A stretch of 64,000 nt of DNA from Sandaracinobacteroides sp039808025 (lineage in GTDB: Bacteria > Pseudomonadota > Alphaproteobacteria > Sphingomonadales > Sphingomonadaceae). Every line of letters starts with the position of its first letter. The first letter of the stretch is position 1. Below are positions 1 to 7,914 of this stretch, piece after piece. The DNA is taken from assembly GCA_039808025.1 (NCBI GenBank), contig JBDHSK010000001.1, positions 1-64,000 on the forward strand, read 5' to 3'. The notes below the pieces were generated by a model. That model searched no databases. It was not told the DNA's origin and worked only from the letters and a program-made list of their open reading frames with translations. The translations under genes and the position numbers were made by a program.

Positions 1-138
1 TTCGGTCGGAACATGCGCTGTCCCTGCCATGCCGCATGGGTTTCTCGACCGAATGCCATCATTCGGTCGGAACATGCGCTGTCCCTGCCATGCCGCATGG
101 GTTTCTCGACCGAATGCCATCATTCGGTCGGAACATGC
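1..138. repeat. 61-bp tandem repeat with internal hairpins, downstream of kup
   Basis: Two complete identical 61-bp units (1-61 and 62-122) are followed by a partial third copy (123-138). The array may continue left of the window. Each unit junction carries a perfect 10-bp inverted repeat, CGACCGAATG and CATTCGGTCG, separated by CCAT (46-69 and 107-130). A second small inverted repeat, CCATG-CCG-CATGG, lies inside each unit. The array begins directly after the kup stop codon, so on the minus strand the first hairpin would form about 10 nt past the stop. There is no T-run, so it could be a weak terminator, an mRNA-stabilising hairpin or a REP/BIME-like intergenic element. Short reading frames across it are repeat artefacts. 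Confidence 0.85.
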
Positions 139-139
139 T

Positions 140-2014
140 CTATATCTCTACCTGGCTGCCCAGTTCGACGACCCGGTTGGTCGGAAGGCGGAAAAATTCC
201 ATCGCGCTTTCGGCGTTGCGCAGCATCCAGGCAAACAGCTTCTCGCGCCAGATTCGCATTCCGGGGGTTTTTGATGGCAACAGGGTCTGGCGCGCCAGAA
301 AGAAACTGGTATCCATCATGCGGATCTGTGGGCCGCAATCCTGTACCTGGGTCAGCGCGCGCGGCACATCGGGTTGCTGCATGAACCCATAGCGCAAGAC
401 CATCCGGTAGAAATGCTCGCCCAGATCCCGCACCTCCATGCGCTGGTCTTCGCTGACGAACGGCACCTGGTCGATCACCACCGTAAGCACCAGGATGCGT
501 TCATGCAGCACCTTGTTGTGCTTCAGGTTGTGCAGAAGGGCATGGGGCACCCCATCGGGTGACGACGTCATGAATACCGCCGTGCCGGGCACCCTTGTAG
601 CGGCCTTCGATGCCGATTTGATGAACACCTCGATCGGCATCGCCGCCTCTTTCATCCGTTGCTGCATAAGGTAACGGCCGCGCGCCCAGGTGGTCAGCAC
701 CGTGAAGACAATGATCCCAACCAGCAGCGGGAACCAGCCACCATCGGGGATCTTGGTGAGGTTGGCTGTGAAATAGGCGCCATCAACGATCAGCGCCGTC
801 CCCACCACCAGCGTAGCCAGCCAGCGGTTCCACTTCCAGACCGAAAAGATCAGCACTGCCATCATGCAGCTGGACAGGAACATGGTGCCCGTCACCGAAG
901 TGCCATAGGCCGCTGCCAGATTCGACGACTGGCGGAATCCCAGCACCAGCATCAGTACCAGCACCAGCATCGTCCAGTTGACGAAGGGAATGTAGATCTG
1001 CCCCTCGGTGCTGGCTGAAGTATGCAGAATGCGCAGCCGTGGCAGATAGCCAAGCTGCACTGCCTGCCGGGTAACTGAAAACGCCCCTGATATCACCGAT
1101 TGCGAAGCGATGACCGTGGCCACCGTTGCCAGAATCACCAATGGCAGCCGCAGTTCGTCGGGCGCCAGCAGAAAGAACGGGTTCCTGATTGCCGAGGGAT
1201 CCTCGATCAGCAGCGACGACTGACCCAGATAGTTCAGCATCAGCGCCGGCATCACCACCCACAGCCACGAGAAACGGATTGGCGAGCGGCCAAAGTGCCC
1301 CATGTCGGCATACAGGGCCTCGGCCCCGGTAACAGCCAGCACCACCGACGACAGCGCCAGGAACGCCAGCTTGCCGTTGCTGATAAAGAACGCAATGGCA
1401 TAATGAGGTGATAACGCCAGCAGTATCTGGGGGTTGCGTGAGACATGCCACACACCAAGAACTGCCAGCGTGCTGAAATAGGTCAGCATGATCGGGCCAA
1501 AGAACGTCCCCACCCGGCGGGTGCCATAGGCCTGGATCAGAAACAGGGTGATGATGATTCCCAGCGCCAGCGGCAAGACCAGCGGCTCCAGCCGCGCCTC
1601 CACCACCACCAGCCCCTCCAGCGCCGACAGCACCGAGATCGCCGGAGTGATGATGCTGTCGGCAAAGAACAGCGCCGTGGCCAGAATCCCCAGAACCACG
1701 ATCACCGGCACCCATGGCTTGTCCCTGCTGGTGCGCATCAGCAGTGCCTGCAGGGCAATGGCCCCGCCTTCGCCGCGATTGTCGGCGCGCATGATGATGG
1801 TTACATATTTGATGGTGACGATCAGCGTCATAGTCCAGAAAACCAGACTGACGATTCCGAACACATGCGCTTCATCGACGGCCAGCGGATGGTGGCCGAT
1901 GAAGGTTTCCCGCAGGGCATATAGTGGCGAGGTGCCGATGTCGCCGAACACCACGCCCAGCGCCCCCAGCATGAGCTTGCCATGCCCTTCTTTCTCAGGG
2001 GAGGTTGCGCTCAT
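140..2014 (-). CDS. kup: Low-affinity potassium transport system protein Kup
   Basis: Predicted inner-membrane K+ uptake protein of the KUP/HAK/KT family (K+:H+ symport). The 624-aa product is close to the usual 620-630 residues. It has the conserved N-terminal signature GVVFGDIGTSPLYALRETF, about 12 hydrophobic segments over roughly the first 430 residues, a cytoplasmic C-terminal domain, and the family-typical ending (NRVVELGSQVEI). The frame is open to a TTG at 2029, but I chose the ATG at 2014 because AGGG lies 7 nt upstream and the family homology starts just after it. It is the last minus-strand gene before the repeat array and is separated by about 145 bp from the ccm operon, so it probably has its own promoter. 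Confidence 0.96.
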   Translation of the reverse strand: MSATSPEKEGHGKLMLGALGVVFGDIGTSPLYALRETFIGHHPLAVDEAHVFGIVSLVFWTMTLIVTIKYVTIIMRADNRGEGGAIALQALLMRTSRDKPWVPVIVVLGILATALFFADSIITPAISVLSALEGLVVVEARLEPLVLPLALGIIITLFLIQAYGTRRVGTFFGPIMLTYFSTLAVLGVWHVSRNPQILLALSPHYAIAFFISNGKLAFLALSSVVLAVTGAEALYADMGHFGRSPIRFSWLWVVMPALMLNYLGQSSLLIEDPSAIRNPFFLLAPDELRLPLVILATVATVIASQSVISGAFSVTRQAVQLGYLPRLRILHTSASTEGQIYIPFVNWTMLVLVLMLVLGFRQSSNLAAAYGTSVTGTMFLSSCMMAVLIFSVWKWNRWLATLVVGTALIVDGAYFTANLTKIPDGGWFPLLVGIIVFTVLTTWARGRYLMQQRMKEAAMPIEVFIKSASKAATRVPGTAVFMTSSPDGVPHALLHNLKHNKVLHERILVLTVVIDQVPFVSEDQRMEVRDLGEHFYRMVLRYGFMQQPDVPRALTQVQDCGPQIRMMDTSFFLARQTLLPSKTPGMRIWREKLFAWMLRNAESAMEFFRLPTNRVVELGSQVEI

Positions 2015-2160
2015 TCCGGCACCCTGCAACTGTCCGTCATGGTAATCAAGCCGCCCGGTCCCCTGTGAAATGACGACAAATACCTGAATTCAGGTGGGCG
2101 GCGCTAGCACTGATGCCAAAGGGCTTCAACAGCCTGTGTGTTCCTCAGGCGCTGCCGTCG

Positions 2161-2799
2161 TTATTGGCCCCCGCCGGCCGCCGGCATCTGCCCCTGCTCG
2201 GTCGTGTTGCCCATGCCGGCGGCTTCCATGGCTCTGGCGCCGCGCATCATCCGCTCGACCATCGGCAGCCACGGGGCATCTGCCGGGCTGCGGGCCACCA
2301 GTCCTTGCAGCACCTCCTGCGCCTTGGCCGGCTCTCCGGCCTGCATCCACGCCAGCGCCAGGAAATAAGGAGGCGCCGGGTGATCGGGTGACAGTCGGGC
2401 CGCACGGTCGAAAGCCAGCCGCGCCGCTGGCACCACCTCGCCCTGAGCGTGCGCCACCAGGGAAACCCCCATCTGCACCCAGAGATCAGCATCGCCGGGA
2501 ATGGCTTCCAGCGCCTGATCCATGGCGTCGACGGCGGTTTCCGTTCGGTTGGCGCGAATCAGCGCATCCGACAGGGTGAGCCAGGCGCGCACATCGCCAA
2601 AATTGTTCATCAGGTGCTTCGACGCCTGCTCGGCCTCAGGCGTGAGATCAGGGTTTATCACCTTGACCGGAGCCGGCTGCGCCGGCAGCCGTGGCGAGCC
2701 AGTCAGCAGATACCCTGTCACTCCGAACGCCAGGGCGATCAGCACCGCCACCCACGCACGCGCACCAAAGCGATTGTCTGCTGAAACACCGGCTGTCAT
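2161..2799 (-). CDS. ccmI: CcmI-like TPR protein of cytochrome c biogenesis
   Basis: Membrane-anchored tetratricopeptide protein, 212 aa. One transmembrane helix near residues 12-30 (VAVLIALAFGVTGYLLTG) is followed by a periplasmic TPR region with repeats such as RAWLTLSDALIRANRTETAV and PPYFLALAWMQAGEPAKAQ. In the CcmI family the TPR part presents apocytochrome c to the CcmFH haem ligation complex. The start is the ATG that overlaps the ccmH stop (ATGA). The much longer open frame upstream only shadows ccmH in another frame. It is the last gene of the ccm operon. Compared with CcmI proteins of about 400 aa it is short and resembles only the C-terminal TPR half. Confidence 0.85.
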   Translation of the reverse strand: MTAGVSADNRFGARAWVAVLIALAFGVTGYLLTGSPRLPAQPAPVKVINPDLTPEAEQASKHLMNNFGDVRAWLTLSDALIRANRTETAVDAMDQALEAIPGDADLWVQMGVSLVAHAQGEVVPAARLAFDRAARLSPDHPAPPYFLALAWMQAGEPAKAQEVLQGLVARSPADAPWLPMVERMMRGARAMEAAGMGNTTEQGQMPAAGGGQ

Positions 2800-3176
2800 C
2801 GTTGAAACCTCCGCCACACCAGCGCCAGGCCGATTGCCAGAAACAAAAGCGGTGCCCCCCACAGTAACAAAGTGTCTTCCCGCGCTGGCGGCACGAAGCT
2901 CACCCAGTCTCCGTAGCGTTCGATGAAATAGCTGCGGACTTCCTCCGGCTGGCGCCCGGCGGCAATCTGTTGGCGCACCTCGGCCCGCATGGTTTCCGCC
3001 TGCGGCGCCGTCGAATCGAGGATGTTCTGATTCTGGCAGGTAATGCAGCGGAGTTCCGCCATCAGGGCCTTGGCGACCTTCTCCTGCTGCACATCGGCCA
3101 GCGGCTGGTCGGGCGTCGACAGTTGCGCTGCGGCTGGCGCCGCGATCAGCAGCAGGGCAATGAGCCAGATTTTCAC
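2796..3176 (-). CDS. ccmH: Cytochrome c-type biogenesis protein CcmH
   Basis: Periplasmic thiol-disulfide protein of the system I haem ligation complex; with CcmG it keeps the CXXCH cysteines of apocytochrome c reduced. The 126 aa show a cleavable signal peptide (MKIWLIALLLIAAPAAAQ), the diagnostic LRCITCQNQ motif with Cys44 and Cys47, the helical region after it (ETMRAEVRQQIAAGRQPEEV, YFIERYGDWV), and a C-terminal transmembrane helix (LLWGAPLLFLAIGLALVW). It overlaps ccmG upstream and ccmI downstream by 4 bp each, so the three are translationally coupled. The separate small CcmH plus TPR CcmI arrangement is the alphaproteobacterial pattern, unlike the fused E. coli CcmH. Confidence 0.95.
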   Translation of the reverse strand: MKIWLIALLLIAAPAAAQLSTPDQPLADVQQEKVAKALMAELRCITCQNQNILDSTAPQAETMRAEVRQQIAAGRQPEEVRSYFIERYGDWVSFVPPAREDTLLLWGAPLLFLAIGLALVWRRFQR

Positions 3177-3703
3177 CGCGCCTTCTCCAGCTCGCGCAGC
3201 AACACTGGCACATGTTCGGGCCTGATCTCTCCGATATGCTGGAAGCGGATCACCCCCCGGCCATCGACCACATAGGTTTCCGGAACCCCTGAGGCGCCAA
3301 GCGCCAGCATCGATACGCCATTGGTATCGAGGCCGATGCGGCTGAACGGGTTGCCATGCTTGCCAACGAAAGCCGTGATGTTCTCGTTGCTGTCGCGAAT
3401 GGCAAGCCCCACGAGCGGCGCGCCTTTCCGGCGCAGCTCCTCAAGTTGCGGGGCTTCGATGGCGCAGGGCACACACCAGCTGGCAAACAGGTTCACCAGC
3501 ACTGGCTGGCCGCTGCGCAGGTCAGCCGTCTGAAGCCCCGGCAGCCCGGCACTGCCGGCAAAGGCAAATTCCGGAACCGGCTTGCCAACCATATGGCTGC
3601 GCACGATCGCTTCCGGAGAGTTGCCGATGTTCTTGGCCATCAGAATGATCACACCGGCAAACAGCAGCAACGGCGCCAGCCACACCAGCCTTGATCCACG
3701 CAT
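3173..3703 (-). CDS. ccmG: Thiol:disulfide interchange protein CcmG/DsbE
   Basis: Membrane-anchored periplasmic thioredoxin-like reductant for cytochrome c maturation. The 176-aa product has an N-terminal signal anchor (residues 6-23) and a thioredoxin fold with the active site WCVPC (Cys77 and Cys80). The following acidic and proline-rich stretch (EAPQLEELRRKGAPLVG) and the GVPETYVVDGRGVI segment with the cis-proline region are typical of DsbE/CcmG. It overlaps ccmH by 4 bp and starts 6 bp after the ccmF stop. It presumably receives electrons from a CcdA or DsbD protein that is not in this window. Confidence 0.95.
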   Translation of the reverse strand: MRGSRLVWLAPLLLFAGVIILMAKNIGNSPEAIVRSHMVGKPVPEFAFAGSAGLPGLQTADLRSGQPVLVNLFASWCVPCAIEAPQLEELRRKGAPLVGLAIRDSNENITAFVGKHGNPFSRIGLDTNGVSMLALGASGVPETYVVDGRGVIRFQHIGEIRPEHVPVLLRELEKAR

Positions 3704-3709
3704 GATCGT

Positions 3710-5647
3710 TCAGGCCCCCTGCAGAGCCGGAGCGGCACGATGCGCTGCCTGTCCGGCACGACGCTTCAGCCGCACCCTGTCACCCAGGGCCAGCACCCCG
3801 CCAAAGGCCATCAGCAGCCCCCCCCACCAGATCAGCCGCACCAGCGGCTTGATCCACATGTGAACCTGCCAGCGGCCTTCGCCATCGGGTTTGCCCAGCA
3901 CCATATAGACTTCACCGGTGCGCCAGCCGGCCCGCGCTGATTCGGTGGTTTCCATCGGCGGCGCAATGAAGGTGCGAGTCTGTGGCCGCAACTGTGCCAG
4001 AGGCCGGCCATGGCGTGTCACGTCGATCTTGGCTTCGATCGCCGTCCAGTTGGGGCCGGCCACCGGGCGCACGTCCTGCAGTTCCGCCCGCCACGGACCC
4101 AGCACGATGGCATCGCCCACCCGCATGTTCACCAGCGCCTCCTGTTGCAGCGCGCCCGAAGCGGTCGCCCCCAGAATCGATACCGCCACCCCCAGGTGCG
4201 CCAGCGCCATGCCGATGATTCCAGGGGTAAGCCCGCGCTTCATCAGGATGGAGATGCTGGCAGCAGCCAGCCAGGCGCTGGCGCCAAAGCCCAGAATCCA
4301 GCCCAGACCCCGCACCCCCAGCACCCAGAGGGCGATGCTGACTGCTGCGAGCGCCGCAATCCCGGCGGGCAGCAGCCGTGCCGAGAGGTGGCCGGTGGCG
4401 CTGCGCCGCCAGCCAATCCATGGGGCAATGCCCATCAGCACCGCCATCACCAGCATCATCGGCACCAGCACGCGGTTGAAATAGGGCGGCCCCACCGAGA
4501 TTTGCGCCCCGCCCATGGCTTCCAGCGCCATCGGGTAGAGGGTGCCGATCAGAACCACCCCCAGCATTGCCGTTACCAGCAGGTTGTTGGCCACCAGAGT
4601 CGATTCCCGGCTGACAAGGGCAAACTGCTTGCCCTCGGTCACGCGGCCGGCGGCATAGGCATAAATGGCCAGCGCCCCGCCGATATACAACGCCATCAGC
4701 ACCATCAGGAACACGCCGCGCAGCGGATCGACGGCAAAGGCATGAACCGAGGTGATGACGCCCGAGCGGACGATAAACGTGCCCATCATCGCCAGAGAAA
4801 AGCCCGCCACCGACAGCAGCAGGGTCCACGCCCGCAAGGCATCGCGCTTCATGACCACCACGATCGAATGCAGCAGGGCAGTCGCCGCAAGCCACGGCAT
4901 GAGCGAGGCGTTTTCCACCGGATCCCAGAACCACCAGCCACCCCAGCCCAGTTCATAATAGGCCCACCAGCTGCCAAGGGTGATTCCCAGTGTCAGGAAC
5001 GCCCAGGCAATCGCCAGCGGAATGCGCGCCTCGCGCGCCCAGCGCGGGCCAATCACGTTTTCCAGCATCCCCGCCACTGCATAGGCAAAGGTCACCGACA
5101 GGCCGACATAGCCGGCATAAAGCAGCGGCGGGTGGAAGGTGAGGCCGGGGTCCTGCAACAGCGGGTTCAGGCCCTGCCCTTCCGTGGGCGCCGGCCAGAC
5201 CCTTGCAAACGGGTTCGAGGCAAACAGCAGAAAGGCAAAGAAACCCAGGGCAACGATTCCCTGAACCGACAGCACCCGGGCGCGAAACCGCTCACCCAGA
5301 GCTGATGGGGCCAATGCCACCAGCGCTCCGGAAAACGCCATCACCAGCACCCACAGCAGCAGCGATCCTTCATGATTGGCCCACACCCCGGTCAGTCGGT
5401 ACATGGTGGGTTTCATGGTGTGGCTGTTTTCCACCACCAGCGCCACCGAGAAATCCGACACATAAAAGGCATGCATCAGCACCAGAAAGGCGACGAGTGT
5501 GAACAGCCCCTGCGCCACCGCTGCCGGTCGCGCCAGCGCCACCAGTCCCTCGTCGTGGCGCCACAGGCCGATGCTGGGGGCAATGCCTTGCAGAAGTGCA
5601 GCCCCGGCTGCCAGCCACAGGGCGAAATGGCCGATTTCCGGGCTCAT
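3710..5647 (-). CDS. ccmF: Haem lyase subunit CcmF
   Basis: Large integral membrane component of the cytochrome c haem ligation complex; it takes haem from CcmE and attaches it to apocytochrome c. The 645 aa is the usual CcmF length, with about 14-15 hydrophobic segments. The tryptophan-rich haem-handling motif WWFWDPVENASLMPW is clear, as is the conserved PTMYRLTGVWANHEGSLLLW region (about residues 80-100). The start overlaps ccmE by 4 bp (ATGA). It is the central gene of the ccm operon, followed after 6 bp by ccmG. Confidence 0.97.
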   Translation of the reverse strand: MSPEIGHFALWLAAGAALLQGIAPSIGLWRHDEGLVALARPAAVAQGLFTLVAFLVLMHAFYVSDFSVALVVENSHTMKPTMYRLTGVWANHEGSLLLWVLVMAFSGALVALAPSALGERFRARVLSVQGIVALGFFAFLLFASNPFARVWPAPTEGQGLNPLLQDPGLTFHPPLLYAGYVGLSVTFAYAVAGMLENVIGPRWAREARIPLAIAWAFLTLGITLGSWWAYYELGWGGWWFWDPVENASLMPWLAATALLHSIVVVMKRDALRAWTLLLSVAGFSLAMMGTFIVRSGVITSVHAFAVDPLRGVFLMVLMALYIGGALAIYAYAAGRVTEGKQFALVSRESTLVANNLLVTAMLGVVLIGTLYPMALEAMGGAQISVGPPYFNRVLVPMMLVMAVLMGIAPWIGWRRSATGHLSARLLPAGIAALAAVSIALWVLGVRGLGWILGFGASAWLAAASISILMKRGLTPGIIGMALAHLGVAVSILGATASGALQQEALVNMRVGDAIVLGPWRAELQDVRPVAGPNWTAIEAKIDVTRHGRPLAQLRPQTRTFIAPPMETTESARAGWRTGEVYMVLGKPDGEGRWQVHMWIKPLVRLIWWGGLLMAFGGVLALGDRVRLKRRAGQAAHRAAPALQGA

Positions 5648-6096
5648 GACTGTCCGACCGGATGGCCCCTCTTCTCAAGAGATTTCGCCACTTCGGGTGG
5701 CACGTAATTTTCGTCGTGCTTGGCAAGCAGCTGGGTGGCCTGGAACCGGCCGCTGCTGTCGAACGAGCCGGTGGCGATCACGCCCTGCCCTTCCTTGAAC
5801 AGGTCGGGGACGATGCCGCGATAGGAAACCTCGGTATCGGCTTCGGTGTCGGTTACCGTGAAGTGCAGCACCAGCCCATCGGCCGAGCGGCCGACCGTTC
5901 CCGGCTTCACCAGACCACCAAGGCGGATGGTTTCACCCGGAGCCGGCGGGCTGGCGGCAATGTCGCCCGGCGATTTGAAATAGGCCGCCGTATCCTGCAG
6001 CGCGAAAACCGCAACCACCCCGGCCAGCAACAACACTGCGGCAGCCACCAGCGCCAGAACCAGTCGCTGACGTTTGGGTTTGGCGGCGGCAATCAT
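5644..6096 (-). CDS. ccmE: Cytochrome c-type biogenesis haem chaperone CcmE
   Basis: Periplasmic haem chaperone that binds haem covalently and carries it from CcmC to CcmF. The 150-aa protein has a basic cytoplasmic N-terminus (AKPKRQR), one transmembrane helix (about residues 12-33), an OB-fold beta-barrel domain, and the haem-attachment motif HDENY with His127. Length and motif order match CcmE/CycJ. It overlaps ccmD upstream and ccmF downstream by 4 bp each, so it is part of one tightly coupled transcript. Confidence 0.96.
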   Translation of the reverse strand: MIAAAKPKRQRLVLALVAAAVLLLAGVVAVFALQDTAAYFKSPGDIAASPPAPGETIRLGGLVKPGTVGRSADGLVLHFTVTDTEADTEVSYRGIVPDLFKEGQGVIATGSFDSSGRFQATQLLAKHDENYVPPEVAKSLEKRGHPVGQS

Positions 6097-6215
6097 CGGT
6101 CACTCTCCAGCCGGCGCTCGGCACGGCGCATACGGGCCCAGCTGGCAAGCAGCATGGTGCCGACACCAGCGACGGTCACAACATAGGCGGCGACGATGAA
6201 TGGAAGCTGTGCCAT
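6093..6215 (-). CDS. ccmD: Haem exporter subunit CcmD
   Basis: A 40-aa single-pass membrane protein in the position expected for CcmD, between ccmC and ccmE. It has one hydrophobic helix (PFIVAAYVVTVAGVGTMLLA) followed by a very basic, charged tail (RMRRAERRLESDR), as in the CcmD family, which helps release holo-CcmE from the CcmABC complex. The ATG shares one base with the ccmC stop (TGATG) and the gene overlaps ccmE by 4 bp. A longer open frame exists upstream but only shadows ccmC. Confidence 0.9.
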   Translation of the reverse strand: MAQLPFIVAAYVVTVAGVGTMLLASWARMRRAERRLESDR

Positions 6216-6952
6216 CAGCCCGCCCTCGCCGCGCGGCGAAGGGCGCGCGCTTCCAGTTGCTGTTCGGCGATCAGCAAGCGCATGCGGATCAGCACGATGG
6301 CTGCAAACAGCAGGCTGAACCCCACGGCCGAAATCATCAGCGGCCACAGCATGTCCGGGTGAATGCTGCTGCCGGTTATGCGGATCGAGGCCGGCTGATG
6401 CAGGGTATTCCACCACTCGACGCTGAACTTGATCACCGGCAGGTTTATGGTGCCCAGAATGGCCAGAAGGCCGGCCATGCGCGCCCCCTTCGTGCGGTCA
6501 TCGTGCAGGTGCATCAGCGCGATCACCCCCAGATACAGCAGGAACAGCACCAGCATCGAAGTCAGCCGGCCATCCCACACCCACCAGGTGCCCCAGGTGG
6601 GACGCCCCCAGATCGAGCCGGTGACCAGGCACAGGCCGGCAAACAGCGCTCCCACCGGGGCAATCGCCTGCACCAGCAGGTCGGCAATCGGGTGCTTCCA
6701 GATACGTGCCGTGGCGGCCGCAAGTGCCATCCCCAGATATCCGCCCAGCGCCAGCCAGGCCGTTGGCACATGCAGATAAAGGATGCGCACAGTTTCACCC
6801 TGTAGATAATCAGGCGGCGAGGCAAACAGACCGAGCCACAGCCCGACGCCCAGCACTGAAAGTCCCGACAGCAGCAGCCACGGGGTAAGCAGCACGGCAA
6901 GGCGCCTGAAGCGAAGCGGGTTCGCCAGCGCATGAAAATCGAGATCAGCCAT
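6215..6952 (-). CDS. ccmC: Haem exporter membrane subunit CcmC
   Basis: Inner membrane protein that loads haem onto CcmE. The 245-aa sequence has six predicted transmembrane helices and the tryptophan-rich signature WGTWWVWDGRLTS. Conserved histidines (LHVPTAWLAL and WWNTLHQPASI) match the axial haem ligands of the HemC/CcmC family. It starts 46 bp after the ccmB stop and ends overlapping the ccmD start by one base. The length is normal for the family. Confidence 0.96.
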   Translation of the reverse strand: MADLDFHALANPLRFRRLAVLLTPWLLLSGLSVLGVGLWLGLFASPPDYLQGETVRILYLHVPTAWLALGGYLGMALAAATARIWKHPIADLLVQAIAPVGALFAGLCLVTGSIWGRPTWGTWWVWDGRLTSMLVLFLLYLGVIALMHLHDDRTKGARMAGLLAILGTINLPVIKFSVEWWNTLHQPASIRITGSSIHPDMLWPLMISAVGFSLLFAAIVLIRMRLLIAEQQLEARALRRAARAG

Positions 6953-6998
6953 GACGAGCGGCCCCCTAGCATCAAAGCCCGGGTAAAAACAGCCCTGC

Positions 6999-7640
6999 CT
7001 AACTGCGCCCCACTCTCAGCGCCGCCCCTGCGGCAAATGGCGCCAGCGCCGCCAGCAGCAATGCCGATGCCGATGCAAGGCCCACGGCGCCGCCATCCGA
7101 CGGACGGCTGCCGAACAGCAGCATGGGAATGGCGAGCGGCACGATCAGCAGCGCCACCAGCCCGGCGCCACCACGCGCCCCAAGTGTCACCCCCGCAGCA
7201 GCGACCGCCAGCGCCGACAACCCCAGGGCTCCTGCTACCAGAGCCATCAGCAGTGGCAGCAGCAGCGGCCATTCCATCCCCAGCATCAGGGCGGCAAGTG
7301 GCGCTGCCACCAGCAACGGCGCCCCGAAGCCCACCCACAGCGCCAGCATCCGCGAAAAGGCCAGCGTTTCCGGGGCTATGCCGCGCACGAACAACTGGTC
7401 GAGCGTGCCGTCGCTGGAATCGATAGCGAACAGTGTGGCAACCGGCATCAGGCTTGCCAATAGTGCCCCCACCCACAGAATGCCCGGCGCCACCCGCGAC
7501 AGCAGGTCGGGCTCAGGCCCGATGGCAAAGGGCAGCAACACCGCCACCAGCAGAAAAAACATCAGCGGCATCAACCACTCGCCGGGGCGACCGATCATCA
7601 GCGCAAGGTCGCGGCGAACAAGATCAAGAATCAGTTTCAC
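6999..7640 (-). CDS. ccmB: Haem exporter permease subunit CcmB
   Basis: ABC-type membrane subunit of the Ccm complex, 213 aa with six hydrophobic segments. The N-terminal RRDLALMIGRPGEWLMPLMF and the central PVATLFAIDSSDGTLDQLFV are characteristic of CcmB. In known systems CcmB works with the ATPase CcmA to use ATP for holo-CcmE release. No ccmA is adjacent: the next gene upstream on this strand is a DUF1192 gene 9 bp away, then transcription turns to the plus strand. The ATPase must be encoded elsewhere or be missing. Confidence 0.94.
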   Translation of the reverse strand: MKLILDLVRRDLALMIGRPGEWLMPLMFFLLVAVLLPFAIGPEPDLLSRVAPGILWVGALLASLMPVATLFAIDSSDGTLDQLFVRGIAPETLAFSRMLALWVGFGAPLLVAAPLAALMLGMEWPLLLPLLMALVAGALGLSALAVAAAGVTLGARGGAGLVALLIVPLAIPMLLFGSRPSDGGAVGLASASALLLAALAPFAAGAALRVGRS

Positions 7641-7649
7641 GCGGTTATG

Positions 7650-7847
7650 CTATTTGCGGAACAGGCTGTCGGCCGCAGAGCGAAAAGCGCTGGCACTGTC
7701 TTTTTTGGCGCGGGTGCGTGCCACTTCGGCCTCTAGGGCGGCGATCCGCTCGGCCAGTTCGTCAACCGACAGTCGGTCGAGGTCTTCGCGTCGCAGCAGC
7801 GCAAGCGGGCTTTCCGGACGTCGGGAAAGCAGGTCTTCCGGGTCCAT
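7650..7847 (-). CDS. DUF1192 family small protein
   Basis: A 65-aa acidic/basic protein matching the small alphaproteobacterial DUF1192 family: a DxLSVDELAERIAALEAEVAR coiled-coil core (about residues 24-45) and a C-terminal ADSLFRK. No catalytic motif is visible and the family function is unknown. The start is the ATG at 7847; the longer open frame to 8060 is antisense to the quinone oxidoreductase. It ends 9 bp before ccmB and may be the first gene of the ccm transcript, in the position where ccmA often sits. Confidence 0.8.
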   Translation of the reverse strand: MDPEDLLSRRPESPLALLRREDLDRLSVDELAERIAALEAEVARTRAKKDSASAFRSAADSLFRK

Positions 7848-7914
7848 CACTGGCCTCCATCGCAGGAACATTGCCTCTTGCACTTTATTCATGCGCACAG
7901 CAACGGCTGAGCGC

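Noticed and set aside
1..138. CRISPR-like or coding repeat at the window start
   Set aside because: The 61-bp units are fully identical with no variable spacers, and the peptides they would encode in three frames are only repeat translations.
7123..7914. Long open frame extending the quinone oxidoreductase upstream to 604 aa
   Set aside because: The extra part is antisense to ccmB and the DUF1192 gene, is serine/arginine-rich, and has no family similarity; the enzyme fold begins at about 7942.
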